A stretch of 64,000 bases of DNA, from the NCBI GenBank assembly GCA_965603125.1, contig CBFDBU010000001.1:186001-250000 (forward strand), given 5' to 3'. The notes beneath the pieces were generated by a model. That model saw only the letters and a list, made by a program, of their open reading frames with translations, had not been told where the DNA came from and made no database searches. The DNA comes from JAJRTA01 sp965603125 (GTDB taxonomy: Bacteria; Zixibacteria; MSB-5A5; GN15; FEB-12). A program made the translations under genes and the position numbers. Shown in pieces: positions 25,119 through 33,414 of the stretch (positions are counted from its first letter, which is position 1; every line of letters begins with the position of its first letter).

Positions 25119-25793
25119 TCAGCCCGGGTTCTTCTCCATGAACAGGCGGGCAGCGGTATTGGCCAGGTCCGTGCCTTTGAAGTCCTCGTTAAGCGATTCA
25201 TAGAAAAGCCTGGCTTTCTCGGTATCACCTGCCTCGAGATAGTTGCGCAGCGCTGACAGCCGACAGTCACCACTCATAGGCCCGTCCGGGTATTCCTCAA
25301 ACGCCTCAGCGTACTTGTCGGCCGCCTCGGCGAAGATTGCCTGATCCTCATGGCAGGCTGCAATCCCCGCCAGGGCGCTTGCCCGGATAAGCTTGTCGTC
25401 ACGATACCTGGACAGGTACATCTCAAAATAGCGAATCGCCTCGGGATAGTTGCGTATCTTGAGGTTTGCCTTCCCCAGCAGAAAGGTGGCCTGCTGGGCG
25501 GAGTAATCGCCACCATAATCCTCTACTATCTGAGAAAGGCTCATGATGGCTACCTGGATGTTCTCGTTGCGGTAGTCCATGAGGGCCCGAGCGAGCTTGA
25601 TCCCGGCCTCCTGCTGCCGGGCCGCCTGGGAACCGGCATAGTACGTGCCCGCCGTAACCAGCAGAATCACCGCCACCGCACCGATTACCGCAAACTGCCA
25701 GTTCTCAACGAACCAGCTTTTCGACTTGAGCATGAAAGCCGTGAACTTGTCTTCCTTGATCTGTCTTTTGCTCAGCTTAACCTTCTGGTACAT
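25119..25793 (-). CDS. Membrane-anchored tetratricopeptide-repeat protein (YfgM-like)
   Basis: The 224-residue protein has a cytoplasmic basic N-terminus (QKVKLSKRQIKEDKF), one membrane helix at about residues 36-53 (FAVIGAVAVILLVTAGTYY), and a periplasmic part with TPR-type helices (YSAQQATFLLGKANLKIRNY, AIRYFEMYLSRY, ADKYAEAFEEYPDG). This layout is that of YfgM/AncM-like proteins, which help periplasmic chaperones near the Sec translocon. Similarity is by architecture only. It heads the operon with the GH57 gene. Confidence 0.8.
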   Translation of the reverse strand: MYQKVKLSKRQIKEDKFTAFMLKSKSWFVENWQFAVIGAVAVILLVTAGTYYAGSQAARQQEAGIKLARALMDYRNENIQVAIMSLSQIVEDYGGDYSAQQATFLLGKANLKIRNYPEAIRYFEMYLSRYRDDKLIRASALAGIAACHEDQAIFAEAADKYAEAFEEYPDGPMSGDCRLSALRNYLEAGDTEKARLFYESLNEDFKGTDLANTAARLFMEKNPG

Positions 25794-25971
25794 CCACCAC
25801 TCCCGAGAAACATAATCTCTGTGTATCGATTATCGGCACACGCCATATACTTGTTAGGAGTATTCATGAGAACCACGGATCACACCTGTCGGCAAAGCAT
25901 CCCGACCGGCCCCGGAATGTCATGACCATGCCGCTTCGGTCCATCTCTGCCACAATACGAGCCCGCCAGGC

Positions 25972-27411
25972 TCAGAAGTAGCCCGTGAATGTGAATCCGA
26001 AGTGATGATTGCGGATCTTCGCCAGCAGAACATCCTCCTGATAGTCCCTGCTCAAAGTACTATATGTATAGGCCCACTCGAGGAAGATCTGGCTCCACTG
26101 GAAACCGGTTCCGACGGAAAAAGTGTACCGCATCGGCGTATCATCGTTGTTGAACAGCTTCACGAACGGCAGGAAAATCATGTGTGGGAAATTGTAGCTC
26201 ATTACCGGCGTCTTGGTATCACCCTTGTTAGGAGCGGGAAGGGGGACGAAGCCGAGCCCGGCGCGAAGGGGGATCTTCCCGATCTTGGTGTCCATCACGT
26301 ACTCGCTCCCGAACCGCATCACAAAAACATCGTTCCACCCCGTCTCGATATCGGTGAAAAACTCCTCATTGTTCCCCTCCGGATCAATCATCAGCGAGTC
26401 GCGAACTCTGACCTTACTGCCACTAAAATGCCTGAATTCGGCGTCGGCGGTCAGGACGAAGTTCTCGCGCGCCTGGTAGGCTACACCGGCTGTAACCATC
26501 AGCGGCATCTCATACTTGATGAGGATGTTGTCGAAGAAAGTCGTATCGGTGCCGTCCTCCACCGGCTGACCGTTGACAGCCGTCACCCGGTAGAGCGAGA
26601 GACCCTGCTTGCGATTCAGATCAAACGGCGTTCTGACCAGAAGCCCGGTACTGATTTTTTCGCCGCTCCATTTCAGTCCGACCGTGAAATTCGTCCCTGA
26701 GAACTTGCTGGTGTCGATGTTGAGGTACTCCTCGGTCACGCGGACCGGCTGGCTGCCTATCGGCAGCGGATAGCCGTCGATGACATCCAACGTATAGTCC
26801 TCGCTGACGGTCTTGCCGCCATAGATGTTGACCCCAATACCAAGGTCAAGCTCCTTATACAGTCGCGTTCCAAAGGCAAAAGTCACAGTGTTGACGCCAC
26901 CCTCCAATTGCCCCGTTACCGCGTGATCTACCTGGAAAATCTCCTGGACGAGCAGGTTGTTGCGAAAGACGTATATAGGGGCTTCATAGACGGCGTTGTA
27001 GGCTATGCTGTAGAACTCCTCGAAACTGCGCGTAAAACTGATCGACCCGACTACCGGCCGCCCCTTGATGCGCACCGGCGCCAGGAAATTCAGACCCGAT
27101 ACCGAGCGAAGCGAACCAGAGTGGTCCTTGCGCCAAACGTGCCACTGAACATTGGCATTAGTGTAACCGCTCGGAGTCAGGGAACCGAAACTGGCCCCCA
27201 GCATTGGTCCCTCGTGGGCCATCAGACCGGCCGGATTCCAGGCGCCTGCAGTGATATCATCCGACAGCGCCACGTAGGCGTTGCCCATGGCTTCGGCCCT
27301 GGCGCCCCCGCCGACGAAATCGTAACTCAAGTGTTCCTGTATGGACTGGCCGCAGATGGCGCCGGCCAGTATCAAGATCAGCGCTGCCGTACTCCCCAGG
27401 GACCTAATCAT
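25972..27411 (-). CDS. FadL/PorV-like outer-membrane barrel protein
   Basis: The 479-residue protein has a signal peptide (MIRSLGSTAALILILAGAICG) and the conserved mature N-terminus GGGARAEAMGNAYVALSDD followed by AGAWNPAGL, typical of the OmpP1/FadL/PorV superfamily of long-strand barrels. Strand-like repeats continue to the C-terminus, which ends HHFGFTFTGYF with a terminal Phe. FadL-type proteins pass hydrophobic compounds; PorV-type proteins shuttle secreted proteins in type IX systems. Which applies here cannot be decided, and no other type IX gene is in the window. It has the best-matching promoter of the left half (27485-27513) and seems to be a single-gene unit. Confidence 0.85.
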   Translation of the reverse strand: MIRSLGSTAALILILAGAICGQSIQEHLSYDFVGGGARAEAMGNAYVALSDDITAGAWNPAGLMAHEGPMLGASFGSLTPSGYTNANVQWHVWRKDHSGSLRSVSGLNFLAPVRIKGRPVVGSISFTRSFEEFYSIAYNAVYEAPIYVFRNNLLVQEIFQVDHAVTGQLEGGVNTVTFAFGTRLYKELDLGIGVNIYGGKTVSEDYTLDVIDGYPLPIGSQPVRVTEEYLNIDTSKFSGTNFTVGLKWSGEKISTGLLVRTPFDLNRKQGLSLYRVTAVNGQPVEDGTDTTFFDNILIKYEMPLMVTAGVAYQARENFVLTADAEFRHFSGSKVRVRDSLMIDPEGNNEEFFTDIETGWNDVFVMRFGSEYVMDTKIGKIPLRAGLGFVPLPAPNKGDTKTPVMSYNFPHMIFLPFVKLFNNDDTPMRYTFSVGTGFQWSQIFLEWAYTYSTLSRDYQEDVLLAKIRNHHFGFTFTGYF

Positions 27412-27484
27412 CCTCTCGTCTCCTTCTCGAATGAACGTTGTCTCTCCTGCAAACAGACGTACAACCGGTCAAAAACAGTTAATA

Positions 27485-27513
27485 AATATATGACTGCCGG
27501 CTGCCGATGTCAA
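27485..27513 (-). promoter_or_regulatory. Consensus promoter of the FadL/PorV-like gene
   Basis: Minus strand: TTGACA (27513-27508), 17-nt spacer, TATATT (27490-27485). It lies about 75 nt upstream of the ATG at 27411. Confidence 0.8.
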
Positions 27514-27602
27514 ATGTTTTTGCGCCGCCTGCCGCAATCTATTCCATTATTCGCAAACGAGTTGTCGTTCCGCTGCGCGTCCACGCGCAAGACATGAACT
27601 TA

Positions 27603-27620
27603 TGGCTCGGAGCCGAGCCA
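27603..27620. repeat. 18-base perfect palindrome downstream of tRNA-Arg
   Basis: TGGCTCGG-AG-CCGAGCCA. As RNA it would fold with a loop of about 4 to 6. It lies 38 nt past the tRNA 3' end and may help end or process the transcript, although no T-run follows. Confidence 0.5.
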
Positions 27621-27657
27621 ATGTAGCTCCTAATGAGTACCCACCCGCGCTAATCAG

Positions 27658-27730
27658 TACCCCCGGCAGGAGTCGAACCTGCGACCAATGGTTTAGGAAA
27701 CCACTGCTCTATCCTCTGAGCTACGGGGGC
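27658..27730 (-). tRNA. tRNA-Arg (anticodon CCT)
   Basis: On the minus strand the 73-nt gene reads GCCCCCG, D-arm GCTCAGAGGATAGAGC, anticodon stem-loop GTGGT-TTCCTAA-ACCAT, T-arm GCAGG-TTCGACT-CCTGC, then CGGGGGT and discriminator A. The loop TTCCTAA gives anticodon CCT, reading AGG. The CCA end is not encoded. It lies 94 nt downstream of apt and may share its transcript. Confidence 0.95.
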
Positions 27731-27824
27731 TCCTGTACAAGGTGTTTTCGTGGCGCGGTCGACGAAACCCGCGGCCACCTCTGCGCGGAATCTAAGGTGG
27801 AACAAGGGGAAAGGCAACCTCTTC

Positions 27825-28349
27825 CTATTCAGAATCGAAGGAAACCAGGTAGTTGACATCATAGGCGTGCAGTTTCTCCCGCCAGGGAAGAAACGAGAGT
27901 TCGATGACAGTGGCAACGCCGACAACCTCACCGCCGAGCCGCTCAATCATCTTACAGACGGCTGCGAGTGTACCGCCGGTGGCAATCAGATCGTCGACAA
28001 CCAGAACCCGCTCTCCCGCCGTGACGGCATCCTCGTGCAGTTCGAGGCGATCGGTACCATACTCGAGCGCGTACTCCTCGGAGACGGTCGTGTAGGGCAG
28101 TTTACCCGGCTTGCGGGCCAGTGCGAAGCCGACGCCGAGCCGATCCGCTAGCGCGCCGCCGAATACGAAGCCCCGGGACTCGATCACGACCAGCCTGTCC
28201 GGTTTCCTGGACCGGGCGTAGCGCTCCATAGCATCCAGGGCCAGGCAGAACCCGACCGGATCCTGCAGCAACGTCGTAATGTCATAGAAATTGACCCCCG
28301 GTTTCGGGAAATCGGGGACGCTCCGGATGTATTGCTTGATATCTTCCAT
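27825..28349 (-). CDS. apt: Adenine phosphoribosyltransferase
   Basis: Apt salvages adenine with phosphoribosyl diphosphate to make AMP. The 174-residue protein has the usual length and start (MEDIKQYIRSVPDFPKPGV). Family motifs are IESRGFVFGGALA, KPGKLPYTTVSEEYALEYG, and the PRPP-binding loop VLVVDDLIATGGTL. The acylphosphatase gene lies upstream in the same direction, 44 nt away, so it is likely part of a small housekeeping operon. Confidence 0.97.
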   Translation of the reverse strand: MEDIKQYIRSVPDFPKPGVNFYDITTLLQDPVGFCLALDAMERYARSRKPDRLVVIESRGFVFGGALADRLGVGFALARKPGKLPYTTVSEEYALEYGTDRLELHEDAVTAGERVLVVDDLIATGGTLAAVCKMIERLGGEVVGVATVIELSFLPWREKLHAYDVNYLVSFDSE

Positions 28350-28393
28350 TATCAGTTCGACCGCCCTCCCCTGCCCTTGTTAGGCAGGTTGTT

Positions 28394-28678
28394 TCAACCG
28401 CACATGGCGATGTCGAACGACCGGTACCGAGCCTCGAAACCGACCCATTGGACATCGAGGGCGGTGACCGACGCCGACGGCGGGCCGATTCTCAGTTCCT
28501 CGATGAACGCTTCAATCGCACCGCGATCACCCTCGACGGCGATAAAAACCGATCCGTCCACCTCGTTCTTCACCTGTCCTGCAAGTCCGAGAGCGATCGC
28601 CTTGCGATAGCAGTAATACCGATAACCGACCCCCTGCACCACGCCGGATATCCGCAATTCGGCCCCCGCCGAACTCAA
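28394..28678 (-). CDS. acyP: Acylphosphatase
   Basis: The 94-residue protein matches acylphosphatases, which hydrolyse acyl phosphates such as carbamoyl phosphate. It has the phosphate-binding loop GVVQGVGYRYYCYR with the catalytic Arg, and the second motif GQVKNEVDGSVFIAVEGD with the catalytic Asn. The start is TTG at 28678, overlapping the TGA stop of the LOG-like gene, which suggests translational coupling. The usual length is about 90 residues. Confidence 0.93.
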   Translation of the reverse strand: MSSAGAELRISGVVQGVGYRYYCYRKAIALGLAGQVKNEVDGSVFIAVEGDRGAIEAFIEELRIGPPSASVTALDVQWVGFEARYRSFDIAMCG

Positions 28679-29148
28679 TCAGAGCCCCCCGCCAACTCCA
28701 TGGCCAGCTTGGCAGCCTCCAGGGGTGAATCGACCTGGCTTATCTCGTCGCCCAGCTTCCAGGCGTTGACGGAGATGACCGGTTTCTTCGCGTTCAGCGC
28801 GAAGGCCATTTCAGTCAGGGTGCCGTATTTCCCGGGGAAAGCTACAACGGCATCAGCGCTCCGAACGACCATGATGTTTCGGGCTTCCCCGAAACCGGTG
28901 GGGATGATGTAGTCGATGAACTCGTTTGCGTCCTCCTTGTTGCTCGTCGGGAGGATGCCGATCGTCACACCGCCGGCTTCCCTGGCTCCCCTGGCGGCGC
29001 CTTCCATAATTCCCCCCATCCCTCCGCAGACAATAACCCCCCCGTTCTCAGCGACATACTTCCCCACGATAAAAGCCATATCACGCAGTTTCTTTGAGCA
29101 CTTGCCAGCCCCGACAACGGCTATCACTGGCTTCCTTACGGTAGACAT
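28675..29148 (-). CDS. TIGR00725/LOG-like SLOG-domain protein
   Basis: The 157-residue protein has a Rossmann-like SLOG fold: VIAVVGAGKCSKK, VCGGMGGIMEGAARGARE (the glycine-rich nucleotide loop), and VAFPGKYGTLTEMAFAL (the PGGxGTxxE-type motif, here PGKYGTLTE). Related LOG proteins release cytokinins from their nucleotides; this subfamily is conserved in bacteria and archaea and its substrate is not known. It is coupled to acyP by overlapping stop and start. Confidence 0.88.
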   Translation of the reverse strand: MSTVRKPVIAVVGAGKCSKKLRDMAFIVGKYVAENGGVIVCGGMGGIMEGAARGAREAGGVTIGILPTSNKEDANEFIDYIIPTGFGEARNIMVVRSADAVVAFPGKYGTLTEMAFALNAKKPVISVNAWKLGDEISQVDSPLEAAKLAMELAGGSD

Positions 29149-29236
29149 TCCTCCTGTCCTTTCTCAACGATAAGTGTTCTCACGGGTTAATCGGCATCAG
29201 GTATTCTCCTGACGTCGATCCTATGGCCAAAGAAAG

Positions 29237-29310
29237 TCGGGGCGACTGGATTCGAACCAGCGACCTCTTAGTCCCGAACCAAGCGCGCTACCAACCTGCG
29301 CCACGCCCCG
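29237..29310 (-). tRNA. tRNA-Pro (anticodon CGG)
   Basis: The 74-nt minus-strand gene has acceptor CGGGGCG/CGCCCCG with discriminator A, D-arm GCGCAGGTTGGTAGCGC, anticodon stem-loop CTTGG-TTCGGGA-CTAAG and T-loop TTCGAAT. The loop TTCGGGA gives anticodon CGG, reading CCG. CCA is not encoded. It has its own promoter at 29335-29362. Confidence 0.95.
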
Positions 29311-29334
29311 AGCAGTCAGGCTACAGAGACATAT

Positions 29335-29362
29335 ATTATACTCCGTTCCATGTTTTTGTCAA
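29335..29362 (-). promoter_or_regulatory. Consensus promoter of tRNA-Pro (CGG)
   Basis: Minus strand: TTGACA (29362-29357), 16-nt spacer, TATAAT (29340-29335). Both boxes are perfect consensus. The tRNA 5' end lies 25 nt downstream of the -10 box. Confidence 0.85.
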
Positions 29363-29436
29363 TGTTTTTGTGGCTCTGCCAACTGGACGGCAATGCCTGC
29401 CACCGGCTGTCAGCCCGGCAAGCGAGACGGACCGGA

Positions 29437-30198
29437 TCATATCCTGATGCGGTTCTCATGGAGCCGAGCCAGAGTCTTTGTGTCCGTGAAGCGCATGTTA
29501 AGCGGCGTTATCGACACCACGCCGCGATGAACGGTCTCGAAATCCGAGCCTTTGGTCATCCGCCACCGGGGTCGGCCGCCAATCCAGTAATAATCCTTGC
29601 CACGCGGGTCGGTCTTCCGAATGACGATATCCTTATAGCGGCGCGACCCCAGATGAGTGAATTCCCAGGTGTTATAAGGCCGACCTCTGTCAAGAGGAAG
29701 GTTCACGTTCAGGAATGTGGACGAATCGAACCTGAGTCTTGCAAAGGCCGCCACCAAGCGGCTGACGAATCGCGCGGCACGCAACATTGACGTCCCCGGC
29801 TCGTAGTTGGCCATGGAAACAGACAACGAGGGAATTCCCAATATGGAACCCTCTATGGCCGCCGCCACCGTACCCGAATAGGTTACGTCGTCACCCATGT
29901 TGGCGCCATGATTGATCCCGGATATTATCATGTCCGGCCTGGCACTCTTGAACAGCAGGTGTATGGCAAGCATAACGCAATCGGTGGGGGTGCCATCGGT
30001 AGCATAGCGACGCCGGTCGAGCTTGTGGATCCTCAGGGGGCGGCTGAGTGTGAGCGAATGGGAACTGGCCGACTGCTCTCTGTCCGGTGCCACCATGTAT
30101 ACAATGGCCTTCTTCCTGAGTTCGGCATACAGTGTGCAGATACCGTCACTGAAGTAACCGTCATCGTTGGTAATCAGGATACGCCGTTTTCTTGCCAA
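29437..30198 (-). CDS. surE: 5'/3'-nucleotidase SurE
   Basis: SurE is a metal-dependent phosphatase acting on nucleoside monophosphates, often stress-linked. The 253-residue protein starts RRILITNDDGYFSDGI, with the catalytic NDDG; other family motifs are PDREQSASSHSLTL, TDGTPTDCV, IISGINHGANMGDDVTYSGTV and GIPSLSVS. The start is TTG at 30198 with GAGGAG just upstream. It lies between two proline tRNA genes, with separate signals. Confidence 0.95.
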   Translation of the reverse strand: MARKRRILITNDDGYFSDGICTLYAELRKKAIVYMVAPDREQSASSHSLTLSRPLRIHKLDRRRYATDGTPTDCVMLAIHLLFKSARPDMIISGINHGANMGDDVTYSGTVAAAIEGSILGIPSLSVSMANYEPGTSMLRAARFVSRLVAAFARLRFDSSTFLNVNLPLDRGRPYNTWEFTHLGSRRYKDIVIRKTDPRGKDYYWIGGRPRWRMTKGSDFETVHRGVVSITPLNMRFTDTKTLARLHENRIRI

Positions 30199-30329
30199 GG
30201 TCTCCTCCGCTTCTGATTTCTGCTCTCATTGCTGGTGGCCCACCCGACGGAAGACCCGACGGATGGCCGTATCAAACATGTCTGGGACGCAAGAGCCACC
30301 CCCAATCGAGGAGGCGCTTATGAGAATGG

Positions 30330-30404
30330 TCGGAGCGAGCAGATTTGAACTGCCGACCTCTCGCACCCCAAGCGAGTGCGCTAACCAAGCTGCGCTACGC
30401 TCCG
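30330..30404 (-). tRNA. tRNA-Pro (anticodon GGG)
   Basis: The 75-nt minus-strand gene has acceptor CGGAGCG/CGCTCCG with discriminator A, D-arm GCGCAGCTTGGTTAGCGC, anticodon stem-loop CTCGC-TTGGGGT-GCGAG and T-arm GGCAG-TTCAAAT-CTGCT. The loop gives anticodon GGG, reading CCC. A possible -35 TTGACT lies at 30438-30433, but no good -10 box was found at the right distance. Confidence 0.95.
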
Positions 30405-30460
30405 ACATTAGATGTTTACGAAACAGAACTAAAGTCAATGTAGGCAAACATCTCAAGAAC

Positions 30461-30811
30461 TCAAGAGAAAACTTCAAGCAGATCCTCGACGTCCCTGCGT
30501 ATCTGGCCAATAATGGTTCTGGCTCTGGCCGAACGGATCATCTCCTTCTTTTTCTCGCCTGATCGTTTCAGCATCAGTTTGTTTCGAGCGCCGGCAATAG
30601 TGAGTTTCTCGTTATTGCGCAGATGGTTGATGCGGTTAATCTGTTCGATATCGCGCTGCGTGTACATGCGGTTGCCGCCACGGTTCTTTTTCGGTCGGAG
30701 GGTGGGGAATTCCTTCTCCCAGAATCTCAGCACATACGCTTCGAGACCGGTGATCCGCGCAACCTCGCTGATCGAATAATAGCGCTTGGTATCGTTATCT
30801 GTCTTTCTCAT
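30461..30811 (-). CDS. MerR-family transcriptional regulator
   Basis: The 116-residue protein has a winged helix-turn-helix of MerR type at the N-terminus: YYSISEVARITGLEAYVLRFWEKEF, LRPKKNRGGNRMYTQRDIEQI, then the helix INHLRNNEKLTIAGARNKL. The short C-terminus has no effector domain, as in the small stand-alone MerR proteins often found near ihf or gpsA genes. SD GGAGGGGAG precedes the ATG. It starts 31 nt after gpsA and is probably co-transcribed. Its target is unknown. Confidence 0.92.
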   Translation of the reverse strand: MRKTDNDTKRYYSISEVARITGLEAYVLRFWEKEFPTLRPKKNRGGNRMYTQRDIEQINRINHLRNNEKLTIAGARNKLMLKRSGEKKKEMIRSARARTIIGQIRRDVEDLLEVFS

Positions 30812-30842
30812 ACACTCCCCTCCGTCTCTTGTATCCGTTACC

Positions 30843-31850
30843 CTATCGCCAGATTTCAGCCTTCAGTTCCCTACCCATAAGTTCCTCTACGGCCACCAAC
30901 GGCGACTTGTTCTCAAAAAGCACCTGGTAGACCTCGGCTGTGATAGGCATTTCAACGCAGTGCAAGTCCGCTAACCGGTACCCGGAACGAGTGGTCTCGA
31001 CACCTTCCGCGACCATTTCCATAGCTCCCAGTATTTCATTGAGTTGTTGTCCCCGACCGATCATTTCTCCCACGTGTCTGTTGCGGCTGTGCCGCGATGT
31101 GCAGGTGGTGACCAGGTCGCCTATCCCGGACAGGCCGGCGAAAGTCTCCGCCCTGGCTCCCAGAGCCACCCCCAGCCGGACCATTTCAGCCAGCCCGCGA
31201 GTAATGAGAGCGCCGCGAGTGTTGTCCCCCAACGCCAACCCGTCGACTATGCCCACAGCGATGGCTATGATGTTCTTGAGCGATCCGCCCAACTCCACGC
31301 CGACCAGATCATGGGAGCTATAGACCCGAAAGCTCGAACCGCTGAACGTCTTCTGCAAGCGCGCCACGAAGCCCTCGTCGGTGCCCGCCACCACTACTGT
31401 AGTAGGCATGTTCAGGACCACCTCCTCGGCGTGTGAGGGACCTGAGAGAGTAGCGATCTGAGCGGTCGATGTCCCGAGCTCATCGGCGATGACCTCCGAC
31501 ATGCGGCTCAGCGATGTTGTCTCAATCCCCTTGGCCAGGTTCACCAGGCCGACCCCGGTGCCGAGCCTGCCTTTCGCCTGCTGAAGGACCGAACGCAGGT
31601 ACTGCGACGGCACCACCAGCACCACCAACTCGGCGTCAGAAAGGGCCTCGTCGAGGCGATTGGTGATTGTGACCGGCTCCGGCAAACGGAACTGTTGCAG
31701 TTTCTCGGGAATAGCGCGGAGACGGGAGAGTTTCTCGTACTCTGCGCGATCAAACTCCCATAAAGTCACCGCGGCGCCATTGTTGCTCAGGAGACCGGCC
31801 GTGGCCATCCCCCAGGAGCCCGCTCCTAAAACGGCAATCCTCCTAAACAT
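30843..31850 (-). CDS. gpsA: Glycerol-3-phosphate dehydrogenase [NAD(P)+]
   Basis: GpsA reduces dihydroxyacetone phosphate to sn-glycerol-3-phosphate for phospholipid synthesis. Its 335 residues from ATG 31850 match the family; the upstream extension to 31886 is excluded. Motifs: the dinucleotide-binding IAVLGAGSWGMATAGLL, LVVLVVPSQYLR, LAKGIE, LSGPSHAEEV, VGVELGGSLKNIIAIAVGI, and AGLSGIGDLVTTCTSRHSRN. The ATG overlaps the plsY stop region by 8 nt, so the product and its next user are made together. Confidence 0.97.
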   Translation of the reverse strand: MFRRIAVLGAGSWGMATAGLLSNNGAAVTLWEFDRAEYEKLSRLRAIPEKLQQFRLPEPVTITNRLDEALSDAELVVLVVPSQYLRSVLQQAKGRLGTGVGLVNLAKGIETTSLSRMSEVIADELGTSTAQIATLSGPSHAEEVVLNMPTTVVVAGTDEGFVARLQKTFSGSSFRVYSSHDLVGVELGGSLKNIIAIAVGIVDGLALGDNTRGALITRGLAEMVRLGVALGARAETFAGLSGIGDLVTTCTSRHSRNRHVGEMIGRGQQLNEILGAMEMVAEGVETTRSGYRLADLHCVEMPITAEVYQVLFENKSPLVAVEELMGRELKAEIWR

Positions 31851-32505
31851 GGTCACCAGCCTTGTTTGAACGCGTTGACAAGACAAACCTGCTCTCGGTC
31901 CCCCTGACCAGGCGAGCGATGTTCCGACGGTGCGTCAGAACGATAAGCACCGCCATCAACAAGGTCAGATAGAAATAGACGGGCGCGATGTCGAAAGCCG
32001 TCAGATATCTCTGGGCAGCCACAACCGCGAACAGCGTCACGGCGCCCGCCATGGAACCAAGAGAAACGAATCGCGTGACGGTCACTACTACAAGAAAAGC
32101 GGCCACGGCGATCAGAGTCGGTATCGGCAGAAGGACCAGCATCACACCCAGACCTGTATTGGCGCCTTTGCCGCCCTTGAAACCGACATACACCGGAAAG
32201 ATGTGACCCAGCACGGCCATGACCGCACAGACAACCAGAAACAGGTCGTAAGACAACAGGGTTACCTCGAACTGGGTGTGGAAATAGCTGGCCATCATTA
32301 TGGCGATAACCCCTTTGCCTATGTCGCCCGCAAACACCCATGCGGCGGCCGTTGGGCCGGCTGCCCGCCAGACGTTGGTGGAGCCGATATTGCCGGAACC
32401 GACGTCGCGCAGGTTCCTGACTCCGGCCAGGTGGGCCACGATCAAACCGAAAGGGATCGCACCGACCAGATAGGCGAAGACTATTGGCAGTAGTGTCACA
32501 AGCAT
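31843..32505 (-). CDS. plsY: Glycerol-3-phosphate acyltransferase PlsY
   Basis: PlsY transfers an acyl group from acyl phosphate to glycerol-3-phosphate in the membrane, the first step of phosphatidic acid synthesis. The 220-residue protein has the family motifs AYLVGAIPFGLIVA, DVGSGNIGSTNVWRAAG, AVLGHIFPVYVGFKGGKGA and several membrane helices. It overlaps gpsA, which makes its substrate. The 168 bases upstream, to the next gene, contain nothing I recognise. Confidence 0.97.
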   Translation of the reverse strand: MLVTLLPIVFAYLVGAIPFGLIVAHLAGVRNLRDVGSGNIGSTNVWRAAGPTAAAWVFAGDIGKGVIAIMMASYFHTQFEVTLLSYDLFLVVCAVMAVLGHIFPVYVGFKGGKGANTGLGVMLVLLPIPTLIAVAAFLVVVTVTRFVSLGSMAGAVTLFAVVAAQRYLTAFDIAPVYFYLTLLMAVLIVLTHRRNIARLVRGTESRFVLSTRSNKAGDHV

Positions 32506-32673
32506 GATTCATCCCGGTTGCAGAATGACGTCCACATCGACACGGCGGTGTCCGGTCCACCGCTCCATCTGATCTGCAACCACCGCAATCGAAGCTGCCC
32601 GGTTTCCCCGGGGCGGCGCCACCGGTGTGGCTGCAAGGCTCGGCTCACAGCCAACCGAAGTTGAAGACCGGTC

Positions 32674-33144
32674 CTAATACTCGGCGGAGACCGTGTCTTC
32701 CGGAGCTATTGAATCCATCGCCTCTTCAGTCGTGATCAACTCGCCCAGTTCGGGGAAGTAATCGATCATTGCCTGCACGAACCGCTCTGCGTCCGCGGCG
32801 TCGATTACCTGATCGGACATGATGCTCTGGATCTCCTGCGCGAAGACACCATACCGCTGCATGTCGAGCGCTTCGTCATTCAGTTTCTGAACAAAGGCCT
32901 CGCTCACGCGGTTCACCTGCACCGTATCCACGCCCTCTACGGGATTTTCCACCAGTTCCTTCTGGATGGAGTTAACCATTGTCACGCCGCCGGCCTTCAT
33001 CAGTTCGTCCTTCTTGACGTAGCAGATAACTCCGACTGCGATGACGAGAACCGCGAGGACACCGACGACGATCAGGGCGATCATGCACCCCTTGGACATT
33101 CCCTTCTTCCTGGCCCCGCCCGGTACGTTAATTTGATCAGCCAT
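32674..33144 (-). CDS. Hypothetical protein with one membrane helix
   Basis: The 156-residue protein has a short basic N-terminus, one hydrophobic helix (CMIALIVVGVLAVLVIAVGVI) and an acidic helical remainder (SVAEAF-type stretches such as VNRVSEAFVQKLNDEA and DAADAERFVQAMIDYF) ending in DTVSAEY. It would be anchored in the inner membrane with the C-terminal part outside. I do not recognise a family. The ATG has GAGAGGGG upstream and a plausible promoter at 33253-33281. Confidence 0.7.
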   Translation of the reverse strand: MADQINVPGGARKKGMSKGCMIALIVVGVLAVLVIAVGVICYVKKDELMKAGGVTMVNSIQKELVENPVEGVDTVQVNRVSEAFVQKLNDEALDMQRYGVFAQEIQSIMSDQVIDAADAERFVQAMIDYFPELGELITTEEAMDSIAPEDTVSAEY

Positions 33145-33252
33145 ATCCCCTCTCTGGGAAAAATGTGAAGCATCACCTCAACCGAGAACAACGTAACGGC
33201 AATAGTCCCTGATGATTCGTGGTATCAGGTAATGCTGTGGTTCATCAAAAGC

Positions 33253-33281
33253 TATATAATACACGGGGCGTCCCGGTGCAA
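33253..33281 (-). promoter_or_regulatory. Possible promoter of the small membrane protein gene
   Basis: Minus strand: TTGCAC (33281-33276), 17-nt spacer, TATATA (33258-33253). It lies just beyond the probable terminator of the ribosomal block. Confidence 0.45.
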
Positions 33282-33303
33282 GCGATTGATCGGTGCCAGG
33301 CAT

Positions 33304-33332
33304 GAAAAAAACCTGTCTTGAAAACGGGTTTT
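33304..33332 (-). terminator. Probable terminator of the ribosomal protein block
   Basis: Minus strand: AAAACCCGTT, loop TTCAA, GACAGGTTTTTTTC. The stem has one mismatch and one G-T pair and ends in seven T residues. It lies about 85 nt past the rplQ stop codon. A second inverted repeat, CCGGTCAC...GTGACCGG, lies closer to rplQ. Confidence 0.55.
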
Positions 33333-33414
33333 CACCGGATTTCGGGAGTGGACCGCCGGGACAATAGCCGGTCACACACTGTTTCCCGTCGGGGCGGGTG
33401 ACCGGACAGGGGGG

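Noticed and set aside
25959..25973. GAGCC/GGCTC hairpin after the FadL/PorV-like gene
   Set aside because: Only five base pairs, overlapping the gene end, and no T-run.
32506..32673. In-frame continuation past the stop codon of the 156-residue protein, ending near plsY
   Set aside because: About 55 sense codons follow the TAG in the same frame, ending VDVDVILQPG, but there is no start signal and no recognisable similarity; a readthrough or broken gene cannot be supported.
33178..33375. 65-residue minus-strand frame between rplQ and the small membrane protein gene
   Set aside because: It starts with GTG within an inverted repeat and runs through the probable terminator and a promoter; no protein features.
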